Part shown: positions 16,233 to 28,812 of the stretch, piece after piece
Layout of the letters: each line of letters starts with the position of its first letter
Numbering within the stretch: position 1 is the stretch's first letter
The notes under the pieces: generated by a model
The model's input: only the letters and a program-made list of their open reading frames with translations
Told to the model about the DNA's origin: nothing
Database searches by the model: none
NCBI RefSeq assembly: GCF_014636475.1
Contig: NZ_BMEL01000006.1
Span: forward strand, 1 to 63,997
From: Halobacillus andaensis
Lineage (GTDB): Bacteria; Bacillota; Bacilli; Bacillales; Halobacillaceae
DNA: 63,997 bases
Reading direction: 5' to 3'
Made by a program: the position numbers and the translations under genes

Positions 16233-16255
16233 CGGTTAGACATCTGGTCTAACCG
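16233..16255 (-). other. Hairpin in the rpsK-rpoA intergenic region
   Basis: CGGTTAGAC (16233-16241) and GTCTAACCG (16247-16255) form a perfect 9-bp stem with a 5-nt loop in the 173-nt gap ahead of rpoA. No T run follows, so it is not an intrinsic terminator. It could be an RNA-processing, stability or protein-binding element. A TATAAT-like box near 16340 has no good -35. Confidence 0.6.
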
Positions 16256-16371
16256 AAATTCCTCAGGTAGGCAGTCCCAATTTCAAGACTCATTATGACT
16301 GTCTGTGGCGGTGCTAATTACAAGCTATCATACCCCATTATAGACAGGGTGACAAATTCTATTCAGAATTA

Positions 16372-16767
16372 TTATACGCGACGACGTTTTGGCGGACGGC
16401 AACCGTTGTGTGGTACTGGAGTCACGTCACGAATTGCAGTGATCTCTAGTCCTACGGCTTGTAGTGAACGAATCGCTGCTTCACGACCAGCGCCAGGGCC
16501 TTTAACTGTAACTTCAACAGTTTTCATTCCGTTGTCCATAGCGTCTTTCGCAGCGGCTTCAGATGCCATTTGAGCAGCAAATGGAGTAGACTTACGAGAA
16601 CCTTTGAAACCAAGGGATCCAGAGCTGCTCCAAGTGATTACATTACCTTGAACGTCGGTGATCGATACGATCGTATTGTTAAAAGTAGAGCGAATGTGAG
16701 CCACTCCGCTCTCAATATTCTTTTTCACGCGACGTTTACGACTACGAGTGTTTCCTTTACGTGCCAT
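16372..16767 (-). CDS. rpsK: 30S ribosomal protein S11
   Basis: S11, 131 aa, of the platform of the small subunit. The core [11 protein letters not shown]-like segment (here [16 protein letters not shown]) and the basic C-terminus PPKRRRV are typical. It lies 26 bp after rpsM in the alpha operon. Confidence 0.98.
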   Translation of the reverse strand: MARKGNTRSRKRRVKKNIESGVAHIRSTFNNTIVSITDVQGNVITWSSSGSLGFKGSRKSTPFAAQMASEAAAKDAMDNGMKTVEVTVKGPGAGREAAIRSLQAVGLEITAIRDVTPVPHNGCRPPKRRRV

Positions 16768-16793
16768 ATTCTATAAACCTCCTTTATAACTAA

Positions 16794-17159
16794 TTACTTA
16801 CGTTTGTTAGCCACTGTACGACGTGGGCCTTTACGAGTACGAGAGTTGTTTTTTGTCTTTTGACCACGCGCTGGAAGTCCGCGACGATGACGAATTCCAC
16901 GGTAAGAACCGATTTCGATTAAACGTTTAATGTTTAGGGAATTCTCACGACGAAGGTCACCTTCCACGTTGTGGTTGTCTAGAGCTTTACGAATCTTACC
17001 TAATTCATCTTCTGTAAGATCACGAACGCGAGTGTTTTCAGAAACGCCAGCTTCTGCTAACACTTCACTAGCTAATGACTTACCTACACCATAGATATAA
17101 GTTAAAGATACGACAACTCGTTTTTCACGAGGGATATCAATACCTGCTATACGTGCCAT
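16794..17159 (-). CDS. rpsM: 30S ribosomal protein S13
   Basis: S13, 121 aa, of the small-subunit head, contacting the A-site finger and P-site t[16 protein letters not shown] and the [16 protein letters not shown] segment are conserved. The C-terminal tail RRTVANKRK is intact. SD GGAGGTG precedes ATG. Confidence 0.98.
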   Translation of the reverse strand: MARIAGIDIPREKRVVVSLTYIYGVGKSLASEVLAEAGVSENTRVRDLTEDELGKIRKALDNHNVEGDLRRENSLNIKRLIEIGSYRGIRHRRGLPARGQKTKNNSRTRKGPRRTVANKRK

Positions 17160-17184
17160 TTAGTACGTGCACCTCCTTGGTTAA

Positions 17185-17313
<129 letters not shown>

Positions 17314-17334
17314 TTATAACGGAGCTCTGTTTTT

Positions 17335-17553
17335 TTATTTATAACGGTACGTAATACGTCCTCTTGTTAGATCATACGGGGAAAGTTCTACCGTCACTTT
17401 ATCTCCAGGCAAGATTCGAATAAAGTGCATACGAATTTTACCAGAAACATGAGCTAAGACAGTATGACCGTTATCAAGCTCTACTTTAAATTGTGCATTG
17501 GGTAGAGTTTCAACGATTTTACCTTCCACTTCAATTACATCGTCTTTCGCCAT
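17335..17553 (-). CDS. infA: Translation initiation factor IF-1
   Basis: IF-1, 72 aa, a single OB-fold that binds the 30S A site. [20 protein letters not shown] and the [14 protein letters not shown]-terminus are conserved. Its first 23 bp overlap the end of the KOW-protein gene upstream, and its SD lies inside that gene, so its translation is probably coupled to it. Confidence 0.98.
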   Translation of the reverse strand: MAKDDVIEVEGKIVETLPNAQFKVELDNGHTVLAHVSGKIRMHFIRILPGDKVTVELSPYDLTRGRITYRYK

Positions 17554-17866
17554 CGAGTTGATCTCCCTTCTCTACATCAGTCACTTCTTCATTGACATAT
17601 TTTGATACGGCAAATCGAAGCTTGCCATTCGTGACGCGACCAGTTTCCAGAAGGCTGTTTTGGACTTCCGGAGAGACGAAATCCTTAAGCTCTACATGTT
17701 GCAGATTCTTTTTCTTTGGTCGATCGTACTTTCGTTTCTCTCCGTCGGCAAGCAGTAGGAAGCGGTCTTCTAGAATGTCTATAATGACAGCATACTGACC
17801 TGCCTCACGTCCTTGCACAATACGAACAACTTGACCTATTCGTGGACTCGACTCAGATTCATTCAA
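17531..17866 (-). CDS. ybzG: KOW-domain RNA-binding protein (L14e/L27e-like)
   Basis: Protein of 111 aa with an N-terminal KOW motif ([20 protein letters not shown]) resembling archaeal/eukaryotic L14e-L27e-type proteins. Its role in Bacilli is not established; an RNA- or ribosome-associated function is inferred. It starts at TTG 17866 with SD AAGGTGAT. It sits between map and infA, the same position as B. subtilis ybzG, and its end overlaps infA by 23 bp. Confidence 0.85.
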   Translation of the reverse strand: MNESESSPRIGQVVRIVQGREAGQYAVIIDILEDRFLLLADGEKRKYDRPKKKNLQHVELKDFVSPEVQNSLLETGRVTNGKLRFAVSKYVNEEVTDVEKGDQLDGERRCN

Positions 17867-17882
17867 ACACGATCACCTTCAC

Positions 17883-19297
<1,415 letters not shown>

Positions 19298-19320
19298 TTA
19301 TTCATTAGCTTCTTTCAAAT

Positions 19321-20613
19321 CTATTTAATAAAGCCTTTATAGTGGCGTTTAACAAGCTGGCTTTCTAACTGCTTCATCATTTCAAGGGCAACACCCACGA
19401 CGATGAGTAGTCCAGTTCCTCCTACTTGCACACTTGGCGGCAGATCAGCAACTGCTCCAAGAATAATAGGAAGGATAGAGACAGCTGCAAGGAAGATTGA
19501 ACCTACGAATGTTAAACGGTACATCACTCTTGTTAAATACGTTTCAGTATTTGCACCAGGACGAATCCCAGGGATATATCCGCCTTGCTTCTTCAAGTTC
19601 TCTGCCATTTGCTCAGGATTAACTTGAACAAATGTGTAGAAATAAGTGAAAGCAATAATTAACGCAACATAGATAATCATTCCAGGCCAATTCTGATAAT
19701 CAAAAATATATTGAATAACAGAAGCTACTTCATTACCTTCAAAGAAACCAGCTACCGTACTCGGCGCGATTATAAAGGAGATGGCAAAGATTACGGGAAT
19801 AACCCCTGCGGCATTTACTTTAATCGGTAGGTGAGTAGAATGGCCACCTACAGGAGAACGATTTACAAGCTTCTTAGCATACTGAATAGGAATCTTACGA
19901 AGCGCTTGCTGGATGAAAATAACACCCACAACAACCGCAACAATGACTAATGCAAGAATGGCAATAATCACTAGATTCATAAATAGCTCCTCACCTGCAC
20001 CAGTAATGTACTGGTCATACAGCTGATTCGCTCCTGTCGGAATCGCAGCAACGATACCGGCAAAGATTAAGATGGAAATACCATTTCCAACGCCGTGAGA
20101 CGTAATCTGCTCACCAAGCCACATTAAGAACGCCGTTCCTCCTGTTAAAACAAGTGCGATGACAGCAAATTTCAAAGGACCAGGTTCAGCTATAAGCTGT
20201 CCTCCAGCCAATGCGTTGAAACCGATCGACATCCCAATAGCTTGAATAAAGGCTAGAACAATCGTTCCATAGCGGGTAAACTGAGCTAATTTTCGACGGC
20301 CGACTTCACCTTGCTTTTTCCATTCCGCGAATTTCGGGACTACATCCATCTGTAACAATTGCATAATGATGGAGGCTGTGATGTAAGGCATAATCCCCAT
20401 AGCGAAGATGGAGAAATTCTGCAGTGCACCGCCTCCAAATGTATTTAAGAAACCAAAGGCATTTTGTTCATCCATAAAGTCAATGGCTTCTCGATTTGAA
20501 AAAGGTACAGGGATGAAAGTTCCCACGCGAAAAACAACGAGCATCAATAATGTGAAGATAATTTTCCGTCGAATATCACCCACGCGCATAAAATTGGAGA
20601 TTGTCCGGAACAT
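19321..20613 (-). CDS. secY: SecY preprotein translocase channel subunit
   Basis: Ten-TM core of the Sec translocon, 430 aa, working with SecE (encoded at 46.4 kb) and SecG. The plug region (FGGGALQNFSIFAMGIMPYI) and the ribosome/SecA-contacting loop (GVIPVIFA region) are typical. Its ATG shares the A of the rplO stop (TAATG), so the two genes are translationally coupled. Confidence 0.98.
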   Translation of the reverse strand: MFRTISNFMRVGDIRRKIIFTLLMLVVFRVGTFIPVPFSNREAIDFMDEQNAFGFLNTFGGGALQNFSIFAMGIMPYITASIIMQLLQMDVVPKFAEWKKQGEVGRRKLAQFTRYGTIVLAFIQAIGMSIGFNALAGGQLIAEPGPLKFAVIALVLTGGTAFLMWLGEQITSHGVGNGISILIFAGIVAAIPTGANQLYDQYITGAGEELFMNLVIIAILALVIVAVVVGVIFIQQALRKIPIQYAKKLVNRSPVGGHSTHLPIKVNAAGVIPVIFAISFIIAPSTVAGFFEGNEVASVIQYIFDYQNWPGMIIYVALIIAFTYFYTFVQVNPEQMAENLKKQGGYIPGIRPGANTETYLTRVMYRLTFVGSIFLAAVSILPIILGAVADLPPSVQVGGTGLLIVVGVALEMMKQLESQLVKRHYKGFIK

Positions 20614-21053
20614 TAAATCACCTCAGTTTGACCGCCCGCTGCTTCAATAGCTTCTTTAGCTGAAGCAGAGAACTTATGAGCTTTCACTGTAAGCTTTTTC
20701 TCAATAGAACCTTTAGCAAGTACTTTAATACCTGCTTTCTCTTTGCTGACTACGCCAGTTTCAAGTAGAAGTTCAGGTGTAACCTCTGTGCCCTCGTCAA
20801 AACGGTTAAGAGCATCAAGGTTTACGATTGCAAATTCTTTACGGTGAATGTTCGTAAATCCACGTTTTGGCAAACGTTGGAATAGCGGCATTTGACCACC
20901 TTCGAAACCTGGACGAGTTTTGCTACCAGAACGTTGTCCTTGACCTTTGTGGCCACGGCCTGAAGTTTTACCATTACCAGAAGACATTCCACGACCTACG
21001 CGGTTACGTTTCTTGTTCGTTCCTGCTACTGGTTTAAGTTCATGCAGTTTCAT
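20613..21053 (-). CDS. rplO: 50S ribosomal protein L15
   Basis: L15, 146 aa. The Gly/Arg-rich N-terminal extension [20 protein letters not shown] that threads into 23S rRNA is intact. It has a TAATG junction with secY. Confidence 0.98.
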   Translation of the reverse strand: MKLHELKPVAGTNKKRNRVGRGMSSGNGKTSGRGHKGQGQRSGSKTRPGFEGGQMPLFQRLPKRGFTNIHRKEFAIVNLDALNRFDEGTEVTPELLLETGVVSKEKAGIKVLAKGSIEKKLTVKAHKFSASAKEAIEAAGGQTEVI

Positions 21054-21083
21054 GCGAGCACCTCCTTATTTTTGTTTCTGTTC

Positions 21084-21266
21084 TTATACTTCTTTAACGG
21101 ATACAAGGTGTGAAACCTTGTTAGTCATACCTCGGATAGCTGGGTTATCTTCAACTACGACAGTTTGACGAATTTTGTTGAGACCTAGCGCTTTAACAGT
21201 AGAGCGCTGATCTTGTGGTCTGCCAATCACACTGCGCGTGAGGGTAACTTCTAACTTTTTAGCCAT
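21084..21266 (-). CDS. rpmD: 50S ribosomal protein L30
   Basis: Short-form bacterial L30, 60 aa, with the typical [21 protein letters not shown] segment. It lies between rpsE and rplO in the spc operon. Confidence 0.98.
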   Translation of the reverse strand: MAKKLEVTLTRSVIGRPQDQRSTVKALGLNKIRQTVVVEDNPAIRGMTNKVSHLVSVKEV

Positions 21267-21284
21267 TTCATTTCCCTCCTTATC

Positions 21285-21782
21285 CTACAGTTCTTCTACG
21301 GACTTCCCACGAAGACGAGCAACGTCTTCTGCGCGCTTAAGCTCTCCAAGTCCAGTAAGTGTCGCACGTACCATGTTAATTGGTGTGTTTGAACCAAGTG
21401 ACTTAGAAAGAATGTCTTGAACACCTGCAAGTTCAAGGACTGCACGTACAGGACCACCTGCGATAACTCCGGTACCTTCTGCAGCTGGCTTCATAAGAAT
21501 ACTGCCTGCACCGAACTGTCCTGTAATTTCGTGAGGAATCGTCGTATCTTTAATTGGTACTGAAATAAGATTCTTCTTCGCATCATCGATAGCCTTTTTA
21601 ATGGCATCTGGTACCTCTTGTGCTTTACCAGTCCCAAATCCAACGTGGCCATTTTTATCACCTACGACAACTAATGCAGCAAAACGGAAGCGGCGTCCAC
21701 CTTTAACAACTTTTGCAACACGGTTGATCGTAACTACGCGTTCTTCAAGATCAAGTTTACTAGGGTCAATGTTTGTTAGCAT
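21285..21782 (-). CDS. rpsE: 30S ribosomal protein S5
   Basis: S5, 165 aa, with the dsRBD-like N-terminal domain ([17 protein letters not shown]) and S5-C fold. It contributes to decoding accuracy and mRNA unwinding. The loop [11 protein letters not shown], where spectinomycin-resistance changes map, is wild type. Confidence 0.98.
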   Translation of the reverse strand: MLTNIDPSKLDLEERVVTINRVAKVVKGGRRFRFAALVVVGDKNGHVGFGTGKAQEVPDAIKKAIDDAKKNLISVPIKDTTIPHEITGQFGAGSILMKPAAEGTGVIAGGPVRAVLELAGVQDILSKSLGSNTPINMVRATLTGLGELKRAEDVARLRGKSVEEL

Positions 21783-21802
21783 GTATGTCCCTCCTTTAAC
21801 GA

Positions 21803-22165
21803 TTAAAATACTAGACCGGCTTCACGAGCCGCATCTGCTAATGCTTTTACACGTCCATGATACAAGTAACCACCACGGTCAAACACAACTACTTCATAGC
21901 CGTTGTCTTTCGCACGTTTAGCGACTAATTCACCGACTTTTTTAGCTGCTTCTGCATTACCTGTGTTTTCGAGTCCGAAATCTTTTTCAGCCGTAGAAGC
22001 ACTTGCCACTGTGTTTTGCGTTTCATCATTAATTAATTGTGCATAGATGTGTTTGTTTGAACGATAAACGTTTAAACGCGGGCGTTCAGCTGTTCCTACA
22101 ACGCTTGAGCGCACGCGCGCATGGCGTTTTTTACGAACAGCATTCTTATCAGCCTTTGTGATCAT
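21803..22165 (-). CDS. rplR: 50S ribosomal protein L18
   Basis: L18, 120 aa, binds 5S rRNA in the central protuberance ([22 protein letters not shown]). The frame extends to 22174, but the GTG there abuts the SD. ATG at 22165, five bases after AAAGGAGTGA, is the start, giving [15 protein letters not shown]. Confidence 0.98.
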   Translation of the reverse strand: MITKADKNAVRKKRHARVRSSVVGTAERPRLNVYRSNKHIYAQLINDETQNTVASASTAEKDFGLENTGNAEAAKKVGELVAKRAKDNGYEVVVFDRGGYLYHGRVKALADAAREAGLVF

Positions 22166-22199
22166 CTCAGTCACTCCTTTCTATTCCTACCTAAGAACC

Positions 22200-22736
22200 T
22201 TATTTAGCTGTCTTTCCTTCTTTTCTACGAACATGTTCGTTTTCGTAACGAATCCCTTTGCCTTTATATGGCTCTGGAGGACGGATAGCACGGATCTTAG
22301 CGGCAACAGCACCAACTAGTTCTTTGTCGATTCCTTTAACAGTAACTTTGGTGTTTGAAGGAACTTCGATATCAATTCCGTCGCGCTTTTCAACTTCTAC
22401 AGGGTGAGAGTACCCAGCGTTAATAACAACTGTTTCTCCCTGTTTCTGAGCACGGTATCCAACCCCGATGATTTCAAGGCTTTTCTCAAATCCTTTGGAA
22501 ACACCCTCAACCATGTTACCGATCAGGCTGCGAGTAGTACCGTGAAGAGCACGATGTTCTTTGTGGTCGCTCGGTCGAGCTACTGTAAGAACGTTATCTT
22601 CAACCTTCACTGTAATATCCTCATGGAACGTACGAGTTAATTCGCCTTTAGGGCCTTTAACTGTGATTGTATTATTATCCTGAATAATTTCTACACCTTC
22701 AGGGATTTCTAATGATTTCAATCCTACACGAGACAT
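22200..22736 (-). CDS. rplF: 50S ribosomal protein L6
   Basis: L6, 178 aa, of two similar domains next to the GTPase centre. The C-terminal signature [14 protein letters not shown] is present. SD AGGAGGTG lies upstream. Confidence 0.98.
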   Translation of the reverse strand: MSRVGLKSLEIPEGVEIIQDNNTITVKGPKGELTRTFHEDITVKVEDNVLTVARPSDHKEHRALHGTTRSLIGNMVEGVSKGFEKSLEIIGVGYRAQKQGETVVINAGYSHPVEVEKRDGIDIEVPSNTKVTVKGIDKELVGAVAAKIRAIRPPEPYKGKGIRYENEHVRRKEGKTAK

Positions 22737-22767
22737 TCATCTGCACCTCCTGTCTATTCTGTTTAGA

Positions 22768-23166
22768 TTACCAAACGTAAGCTAGAACTTCGCCGCCAAT
22801 GGCTTGTTCACGAGCTTCTTTATCTGTTAGTACACCTTTTGAAGTAGAAACAACAGCAACACCTAGGCCGTTTAGAACTTTTGGAAGTTCTTCAGCTTTC
22901 GCGTATACACGAAGACCTGGCTTACTAATACGTTTCACTCCGCTAATTACACGCTCATCATTTTGACCGTATTTAAGGAAGATGCGTAGTACACCTTGCT
23001 TGTTGTCTTCAACAAATTCATAATCACGTACAAAACCTTCACGCTTAAGGATATCAGCAATTTCTTTTTTCACTTTAGAAGCTGGTAGTTCAAGCTTCTC
23101 GTGACGCACCATATTCGCGTTACGAATACGCGTGAGCATATCTGCAATTGGATCTGTCATAGTCAT
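22768..23166 (-). CDS. rpsH: 30S ribosomal protein S8
   Basis: S8, 132 aa, a primary 16S binder ([35 protein letters not shown]). It starts MTMTD with a second in-frame ATG two codons later; AAGGAGG is upstream. In other bacteria S8 represses the spc operon by binding mRNA near rplE, but I see no obvious copy of that element here. Confidence 0.98.
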   Translation of the reverse strand: MTMTDPIADMLTRIRNANMVRHEKLELPASKVKKEIADILKREGFVRDYEFVEDNKQGVLRIFLKYGQNDERVISGVKRISKPGLRVYAKAEELPKVLNGLGVAVVSTSKGVLTDKEAREQAIGGEVLAYVW

Positions 23167-23196
23167 AACTTATATACCTCCTTCCCTGTCTCGGGT

Positions 23197-23382
23197 TTAC
23201 CAGCTGGCTTTTTTGACGCCAGGGATTTGTCCTTTATATGCAAGTTCACGGAAACAAATACGGCAAAGTTTGAATTTGCGCAGTACGGAATGAGGACGTC
23301 CGCAACGTTCACAGCGAGTATATTCGCGTACTTGGTACTTTTGTTTGCGTTGTTGCTTCGCGACCATAGATTTTTTAGCCAC
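23197..23382 (-). CDS. rpsN: 30S ribosomal protein S14, zinc type
   Basis: Short type-Z S14 of 61 aa with the zinc ribbon [20 protein letters not shown]. Bacillaceae usually also carry a zinc-independent paralogue elsewhere under Zur control. It lies between rplE and rpsH. Confidence 0.98.
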   Translation of the reverse strand: MAKKSMVAKQQRKQKYQVREYTRCERCGRPHSVLRKFKLCRICFRELAYKGQIPGVKKASW

Positions 23383-23408
23383 TATTTTCCCTCCTTATGG
23401 TTAGCTCA

Positions 23409-23948
23409 TTATTTCTGAAACGGCATACCGAATTGAGCTAATAGTTCACGTGATTCTTCGTCAGTGTCAGCAGTTGTGACGATAACGATGTCCATGCCAC
23501 GCACTTTATCTACTTTGTCATAATTAATTTCTGGGAAAATCAACTGTTCTTTAACACCTAGAGTGTAGTTTCCACGACCATCAAAAGCTTTCTTTGAGAT
23601 CCCACGGAAGTCACGAACACGTGGTAAAGATACAGCAATCAGTTTTTGGAAGAATTCGTACATGCGCTCTCCACGCAATGTTACTTTCGCTCCGATTGGC
23701 ATACCTTCACGCAGACGGAATCCCGCGATAGATTTCTTAGCTTTAGTGATCATTGGTTTTTGACCAGAGATTTGAGATAGTTCCTCAACTGCTGTATCAA
23801 GTGCTTTCGCGTTTTGAACAGCATCACCAACACCCATGTTAATTACGATCTTTTCAATCTTAGGTGCTTGCATAACAGAGTCATAGTTAAACTTGCTCAT
23901 CATAGATGGCACAATTTCTTCTTGATATTTTTTCTTAAGTTCGTTCAT
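23409..23948 (-). CDS. rplE: 50S ribosomal protein L5
   Basis: L5, 179 aa, contacts 5S rRNA and the B1b bridge. Conserved VINMGVGDA and [17 protein letters not shown] segments are present. ATG at 23948, eight bases after GGAGG, is preferred over the TTG one codon earlier. Confidence 0.98.
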   Translation of the reverse strand: MNELKKKYQEEIVPSMMSKFNYDSVMQAPKIEKIVINMGVGDAVQNAKALDTAVEELSQISGQKPMITKAKKSIAGFRLREGMPIGAKVTLRGERMYEFFQKLIAVSLPRVRDFRGISKKAFDGRGNYTLGVKEQLIFPEINYDKVDKVRGMDIVIVTTADTDEESRELLAQFGMPFQK

Positions 23949-23974
23949 CAAGTGGCCCTCCTTTCGTCACTGGA

Positions 23975-24286
23975 TTATTTATCTAATGCTTCACCAGATT
24001 TTTTCGCGATACGAACTTTCTTACCGTCTTCAACTTTATAACCAACACGAGTTGGCTCGCCAGATTTAGGATCAATCGGCATAACGTTTGAGACGTGAAT
24101 CGGCGCTTCTTGTGTAAGAATCCCACCCTGTGGGTTATCTTGAGAAGGCTTCGCGTGTTTCTTAACTTCGTTAATTCCTTCAACTAGGACGCGTTCTTTC
24201 TTTGGGTAAGCTTCTAGGATTGTTCCTTGCTTTCCTTTGTCCTTGCCGGAAATAACCATTACTTTGTCACCTTTTTTCACGTGCAT
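23975..24286 (-). CDS. rplX: 50S ribosomal protein L24
   Basis: L24, 103 aa, an assembly-initiator protein with an N-terminal KOW motif ([20 protein letters not shown]). It lies between rplN and rplE. Confidence 0.98.
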   Translation of the reverse strand: MHVKKGDKVMVISGKDKGKQGTILEAYPKKERVLVEGINEVKKHAKPSQDNPQGGILTQEAPIHVSNVMPIDPKSGEPTRVGYKVEDGKKVRIAKKSGEALDK

Positions 24287-24327
24287 GCTTCGCGCACCTC
24301 CTTAACAAGGCTTATCATTTAAAGGAT

Positions 24328-24696
24328 TTATAATACTTCTGGAGCTAGTGATACAATCTTCATGAATTTAGCATCACGAAGTTCACGAGCAACTGGTCCA
24401 AAGATACGAGTACCACGTGGACCTTTATCATCACGTACAATTACGGCTGCATTCTCGTCAAAACGGATATAAGAACCGTCTTTACGACGCATGCCGCTCT
24501 TAGAACGTACAATTACGGCTTTTACTACTTCACCTTTTTTAACAACGCCCCCTGGTGTTGCCTGTTTCACAGTAGCGGTGATAATATCACCGATGTTAGC
24601 AGTTTTGCGTCCTGATCCACCCAATACTTTAATAGTTTGGATTTCACGAGCACCAGAGTTGTCGGCTACTTTCAAACGAGTCTCCTGTTGAATCAT
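24328..24696 (-). CDS. rplN: 50S ribosomal protein L14
   Basis: L14, 122 aa, at the intersubunit face. [19 protein letters not shown] and [13 protein letters not shown] are canonical. Confidence 0.98.
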   Translation of the reverse strand: MIQQETRLKVADNSGAREIQTIKVLGGSGRKTANIGDIITATVKQATPGGVVKKGEVVKAVIVRSKSGMRRKDGSYIRFDENAAVIVRDDKGPRGTRIFGPVARELRDAKFMKIVSLAPEVL

Positions 24697-24737
24697 ACAC
24701 TGTAACCTCCCTTCGGAATCTCTCCGAGCGAACTATA

Positions 24738-25001
24738 TTAGATAATAACAGACTCTTCAACAACTTCAACTAAACGGAAACGTTTTGTTGCAGATAATGG
24801 ACGAGTTTCCATGATGCGCACGATGTCGCCATTTTTAGCTTGGTTGTTTTCATCATGAGTCTTGAATTTTTTAGAATATTTTACGCGCTTGCCATAAAGC
24901 TTGTGGAATTTATAAGTTTCAACTAAAACAGTGATTGTTTTGTCCATTTTATCGGATACTACACGGCCAGTGTAAACTTTACGATCGTTACGTTCACTCA
25001 T
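24738..25001 (-). CDS. rpsQ: 30S ribosomal protein S17
   Basis: S17, 87 aa, an OB-fold primary 16S binder. The frame is open to 25022, but that upstream part contains the SD GAGGAGGT. ATG at 25001 gives [20 protein letters not shown], the family length. Confidence 0.97.
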   Translation of the reverse strand: MSERNDRKVYTGRVVSDKMDKTITVLVETYKFHKLYGKRVKYSKKFKTHDENNQAKNGDIVRIMETRPLSATKRFRLVEVVEESVII

Positions 25002-25025
25002 GTGAGGGTGACCTCCTCTCATCTA

Positions 25026-25650
<625 letters not shown>

Positions 25651-25668
25651 AATGCTGTTCCCCCTTCC

Positions 25669-26310
25669 TTATTTTTCGTTTTTTGTTGGAAGGACTTCTC
25701 CACGATAGATCCACACTTTAACACCAAGCTTACCGTAAGTTGTGTCAGCTTCTGCAGTTCCGTAATCGATATCTGCACGAAGTGTGTGAAGTGGTACTGT
25801 TCCTTCGCTGTAATATTCAGCACGAGCGATATCCGCACCGCCTAGGCGTCCTGATACTTGTGTACGAATACCTTTAGCTCCTGCGCGCATAGCACGTTGG
25901 ATTGTTTGTTTTTGTGCACGACGGAAAGAAACACGGTTTTCCAATTGACGTGCGATATTGTCAGCTACAAGAGTAGCGTTCAAGTCTGGTTTCTTCACCT
26001 CAACGATGTTGATGTGAACTCGTTTGCCAGTCAGATCGTTAAGCGATTTACGAAGTGCTTCAACTTCTGAACCGCCTTTACCGATAACCATACCTGGTTT
26101 ACCTGTGTGAATAGTAATATTTACACGGTTTGCTGCACGCTCAATTTCAATTGTAGAAACGGCAGCGTCTTTAAGACGTTGTTCTGTATATTCACGAATT
26201 TTAATGTCTTCATGCAATAAGTCAGCGTAGTCTTTGCCAGCGTACCATTTTGATTCCCAGTCACGGATAACGCCGATACGAAGACCTACCGGATTAACTT
26301 TTTGACCCAC
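25669..26310 (-). CDS. rpsC: 30S ribosomal protein S3
   Basis: S3, 213 aa, forms part of the mRNA entry channel. It has a KH type II domain ([16 protein letters not shown]) and the C-terminal [17 protein letters not shown] segment. The [16 protein letters not shown]-terminus is typical. It is four bases after rplV. Confidence 0.98.
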   Translation of the reverse strand: MGQKVNPVGLRIGVIRDWESKWYAGKDYADLLHEDIKIREYTEQRLKDAAVSTIEIERAANRVNITIHTGKPGMVIGKGGSEVEALRKSLNDLTGKRVHINIVEVKKPDLNATLVADNIARQLENRVSFRRAQKQTIQRAMRAGAKGIRTQVSGRLGGADIARAEYYSEGTVPLHTLRADIDYGTAEADTTYGKLGVKVWIYRGEVLPTKNEK

Positions 26311-26313
26311 TGA

Positions 26314-26655
26314 TTATCCCTCCTTCTTTTCTGATACAACCACTGTAATGTGGCTCGTACGTTTGTTAATTTGGCTTGCACGTCCCATAGCACGTGGGCG
26401 GAAACGTTTAAGTGTTACACCTTCATTTACAAACGCTTCGGAAACGTATAAGTTGTCTGGATCCATTTCATAATTGTGTTCAGCATTGGCAATCGCAGAT
26501 TTAAGCACTTTCTCGATTACTGGAGAAGCGCCGCGCTGAGTTAAGCGCAATGTTGCGATCGCGTCACCTACGTTTTTTCCTCGGATTAAATCAATCACTA
26601 GACGAGCTTTACGAGGAGCAATACGAACGGTTTTAGCAACTGCTTTAGCTTGCAT
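26314..26655 (-). CDS. rplV: 50S ribosomal protein L22
   Basis: L22, 113 aa, whose beta-hairpin ([20 protein letters not shown]) lines the exit-tunnel constriction. The hairpin shows no deletion of the type linked to macrolide resistance. Confidence 0.98.
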   Translation of the reverse strand: MQAKAVAKTVRIAPRKARLVIDLIRGKNVGDAIATLRLTQRGASPVIEKVLKSAIANAEHNYEMDPDNLYVSEAFVNEGVTLKRFRPRAMGRASQINKRTSHITVVVSEKKEG

Positions 26656-26675
26656 TAGAGTGCCTCCTCTCTACT

Positions 26676-26954
26676 TTAGCGTTTTGTTTTCTTGTCGTCA
26701 CCAGAGTGTCCCTTGAACGTACGGGTTGGTGCGAATTCACCAAGTTTGTGACCTACCATGTCTTCAGTCACGTATACAGGTACATGTTTGCGTCCGTCAT
26801 AGACGGCAATTGTGTGTCCAACAAAGTTTGGGAAGATCGTAGAACGACGTGACCAAGTCTTGATCACCTGGTTCTTGCTATCTTCGTTCAACTTTTCAAC
26901 TTTTTTCATCAAATGGTCATCTACAAAAGGTCCCTTTTTTAGGCTGCGGCCCAT
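26676..26954 (-). CDS. rpsS: 30S ribosomal protein S19
   Basis: S19, 92 aa, at the small-subunit head ([32 protein letters not shown]). It is separated from rplB by a 57-bp gap that contains a long hairpin (26973-27008). Confidence 0.98.
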   Translation of the reverse strand: MGRSLKKGPFVDDHLMKKVEKLNEDSKNQVIKTWSRRSTIFPNFVGHTIAVYDGRKHVPVYVTEDMVGHKLGEFAPTRTFKGHSGDDKKTKR

Positions 26955-26972
26955 GAATAAACCTCCCTTCGT

Positions 26973-27008
26973 GATTGAGAGACGGGGGTTGTTACCCGTC
27001 GTTCAATC
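26973..27008 (-). other. Long hairpin between rplB and rpsS
   Basis: Two 6-bp stems stack across a 2x2 internal loop: GATTGA with TCAATC (26973-26978 with 27003-27008) and GACGGG with CCCGTC (26981-26986 with 26995-27000), apical loop 8 nt. It begins 3 bp after the rplB stop and ends 18 bp before the rpsS start. There is no T tract, so it is not a terminator. Confidence 0.6.
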
Positions 27009-27011
27009 CCG

Positions 27012-27845
27012 TTATTTTTTACCTCTTCTACGAACGATATATTTATCAGACGGCTTGTTGCGCTGACGAGTCTTGTACCCAAGAGTTGGTTTACCCCATG
27101 GAGATACTGGAGAAGGTCGACCGATTGGTGCACGTCCTTCACCACCACCGTGTGGGTGATCGCTAGGGTTCATAACAGAACCACGTACAGTTGGGCGCTT
27201 GCCTTTCCAACGAGAACGTCCAGCTTTACCTACACTGATTAGTTCGTGCTCTAGGTTACCAACTTGACCGATTGTTGCACGGCAAGTGCTTAGTACTAGG
27301 CGAACTTCACCAGAAGCAAGACGTACTAGAGTGTATTTTTCTTCACGACCAAGGATTTGAGCTGAAGCCCCAGCTGAACGTACTAGCTGACCTCCACGTC
27401 CTGGTTTAAGCTCAATGTTGTGTACGATTGTACCAACAGGAATATCCTTCAGTTGAAGAGCGTTACCAGTTTTAATGTCAGATCCTTGACCAGAGATGAT
27501 TTCGTTACCTACTTTAAGCCCTTTTGGAGCCAGGATGTAACGTTTTTCACCATCAACGTAGTTAATTAGTGCAATGTTTGCGGAGCGGTTTGGATCGTAT
27601 TCGATCGTAGCAACGCGTCCAGGTATTCCATCTTTATCACGCTTAAAGTCGATGATACGATATTGACGCTTGTGACCTCCGCCCTGATGACGAACTGTCA
27701 GCCTACCCTGGTTGTTACGTCCTCCACGTTTGTGAAGCGGAGTAACTAGGGAGCGTTCAGGTTTGTCAGTAGTGATCTCAGCGAAATCAGATACTGTCAT
27801 GTGTCGACGACCGTTAGTAATTGGTCGAAACTTTTTAATCGCCAT
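27012..27845 (-). CDS. rplB: 50S ribosomal protein L2
   Basis: L2, 277 aa, needed for subunit joining and peptidyl-transferase assembly. It carries the conserved [20 protein letters not shown]-type loop with its functional His (HPHGGG). The frame is open to 27863, but ATG at 27845 follows GGAGGG and gives [16 protein letters not shown]. Confidence 0.98.
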   Translation of the reverse strand: MAIKKFRPITNGRRHMTVSDFAEITTDKPERSLVTPLHKRGGRNNQGRLTVRHQGGGHKRQYRIIDFKRDKDGIPGRVATIEYDPNRSANIALINYVDGEKRYILAPKGLKVGNEIISGQGSDIKTGNALQLKDIPVGTIVHNIELKPGRGGQLVRSAGASAQILGREEKYTLVRLASGEVRLVLSTCRATIGQVGNLEHELISVGKAGRSRWKGKRPTVRGSVMNPSDHPHGGGEGRAPIGRPSPVSPWGKPTLGYKTRQRNKPSDKYIVRRRGKK

Positions 27846-27879
27846 CTTTTTTCCCTCCTTCACTTACAAGTTTTATATT

Positions 27880-28167
27880 TTATACTTCAAAGAATTCTAG
27901 TTCTTCACTGTCTTCAGTCAACGTAATAACTGCTTTCTTACGGTCAGAACGGTATCCGCCGTAACGACCCATACGCTTGAATTTACCTTTAAGGTTCATA
28001 GTGTTTACGTTAGCTACTTTAACTCCAAAAATCTCTTCAACAGCATTTTTGATTTCAGTTTTGTTAGCTTTCGTGCTCACTTCAAACGTATATTTCTTTT
28101 CTCCCATAAGGTCAGCAGAATGTTCAGTAATGACAGGGCGTTTAATAATATCGCGTGGTTCTTTCAT
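27880..28167 (-). CDS. rplW: 50S ribosomal protein L23
   Basis: L23, 95 aa, docking site of trigger factor and SRP at the tunnel exit ([35 protein letters not shown]). Its ATG overlaps the rplD stop (TAATG). Confidence 0.98.
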   Translation of the reverse strand: MKEPRDIIKRPVITEHSADLMGEKKYTFEVSTKANKTEIKNAVEEIFGVKVANVNTMNLKGKFKRMGRYGGYRSDRKKAVITLTEDSEELEFFEV

Positions 28168-28790
28168 TATGAGAGCACCTCCCCTGCTTTTTCAGCTGCT
28201 TCCTTCGTTAGGATAAGCTTGTCATGCGTTAGTAAATCTAACACACTTACTTGATCTACAGTAGTTACACTAACTGTAGGGATGTTGTTAGAAGATAGAA
28301 CAACATTTTCGTTGTTATCTGCTGTAACAATTAGAGCTTTTTCGTTCACTTCTAGCCCTTTCAAAATGTTTACTACTTCTTTAGTTTTTGGCGCATCAAG
28401 AGAAAGATCTTCAAGAACGATCACGTTGTTCTCTTGTACTTTAGAAGAGTAAGCAGATTGTAGAGCTAAACGACGAACCTTTCTAGGAAGTTTGTAGCTG
28501 TAGCTACGTGGTGTAGGACCAAATACAGTTCCTCCACCTACCCATTGTGGTGCACGAATTGTACCTTGACGCGCACGTCCAGTACCTTTTTGGCGCCATG
28601 GTTTACGTCCGCCGCCACTAACTTCAGAACGGTTTTTAACTTTGTGTGTGCCTTGACGCAATGTTGCGCGTTGGGCCACAGCTGCTTCATGTAAAACATG
28701 AGTGTTTGGTTCAACACCAAAAACAGCATCGTTTAGTTCGATATCTCCAACTTTAGAGCCGCTTTGGTTTAATAGTGCTACTTTAGGCAT
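28167..28790 (-). CDS. rplD: 50S ribosomal protein L4
   Basis: L4, 207 aa, with the tunnel-lining loop [20 protein letters not shown] intact. In E. coli L4 represses the S10 operon through its leader; whether this happens here is unknown. Confidence 0.98.
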   Translation of the reverse strand: MPKVALLNQSGSKVGDIELNDAVFGVEPNTHVLHEAAVAQRATLRQGTHKVKNRSEVSGGGRKPWRQKGTGRARQGTIRAPQWVGGGTVFGPTPRSYSYKLPRKVRRLALQSAYSSKVQENNVIVLEDLSLDAPKTKEVVNILKGLEVNEKALIVTADNNENVVLSSNNIPTVSVTTVDQVSVLDLLTHDKLILTKEAAEKAGEVLS

Positions 28791-28812
28791 GACATATCCT
28801 CCCTTCCTTTAA

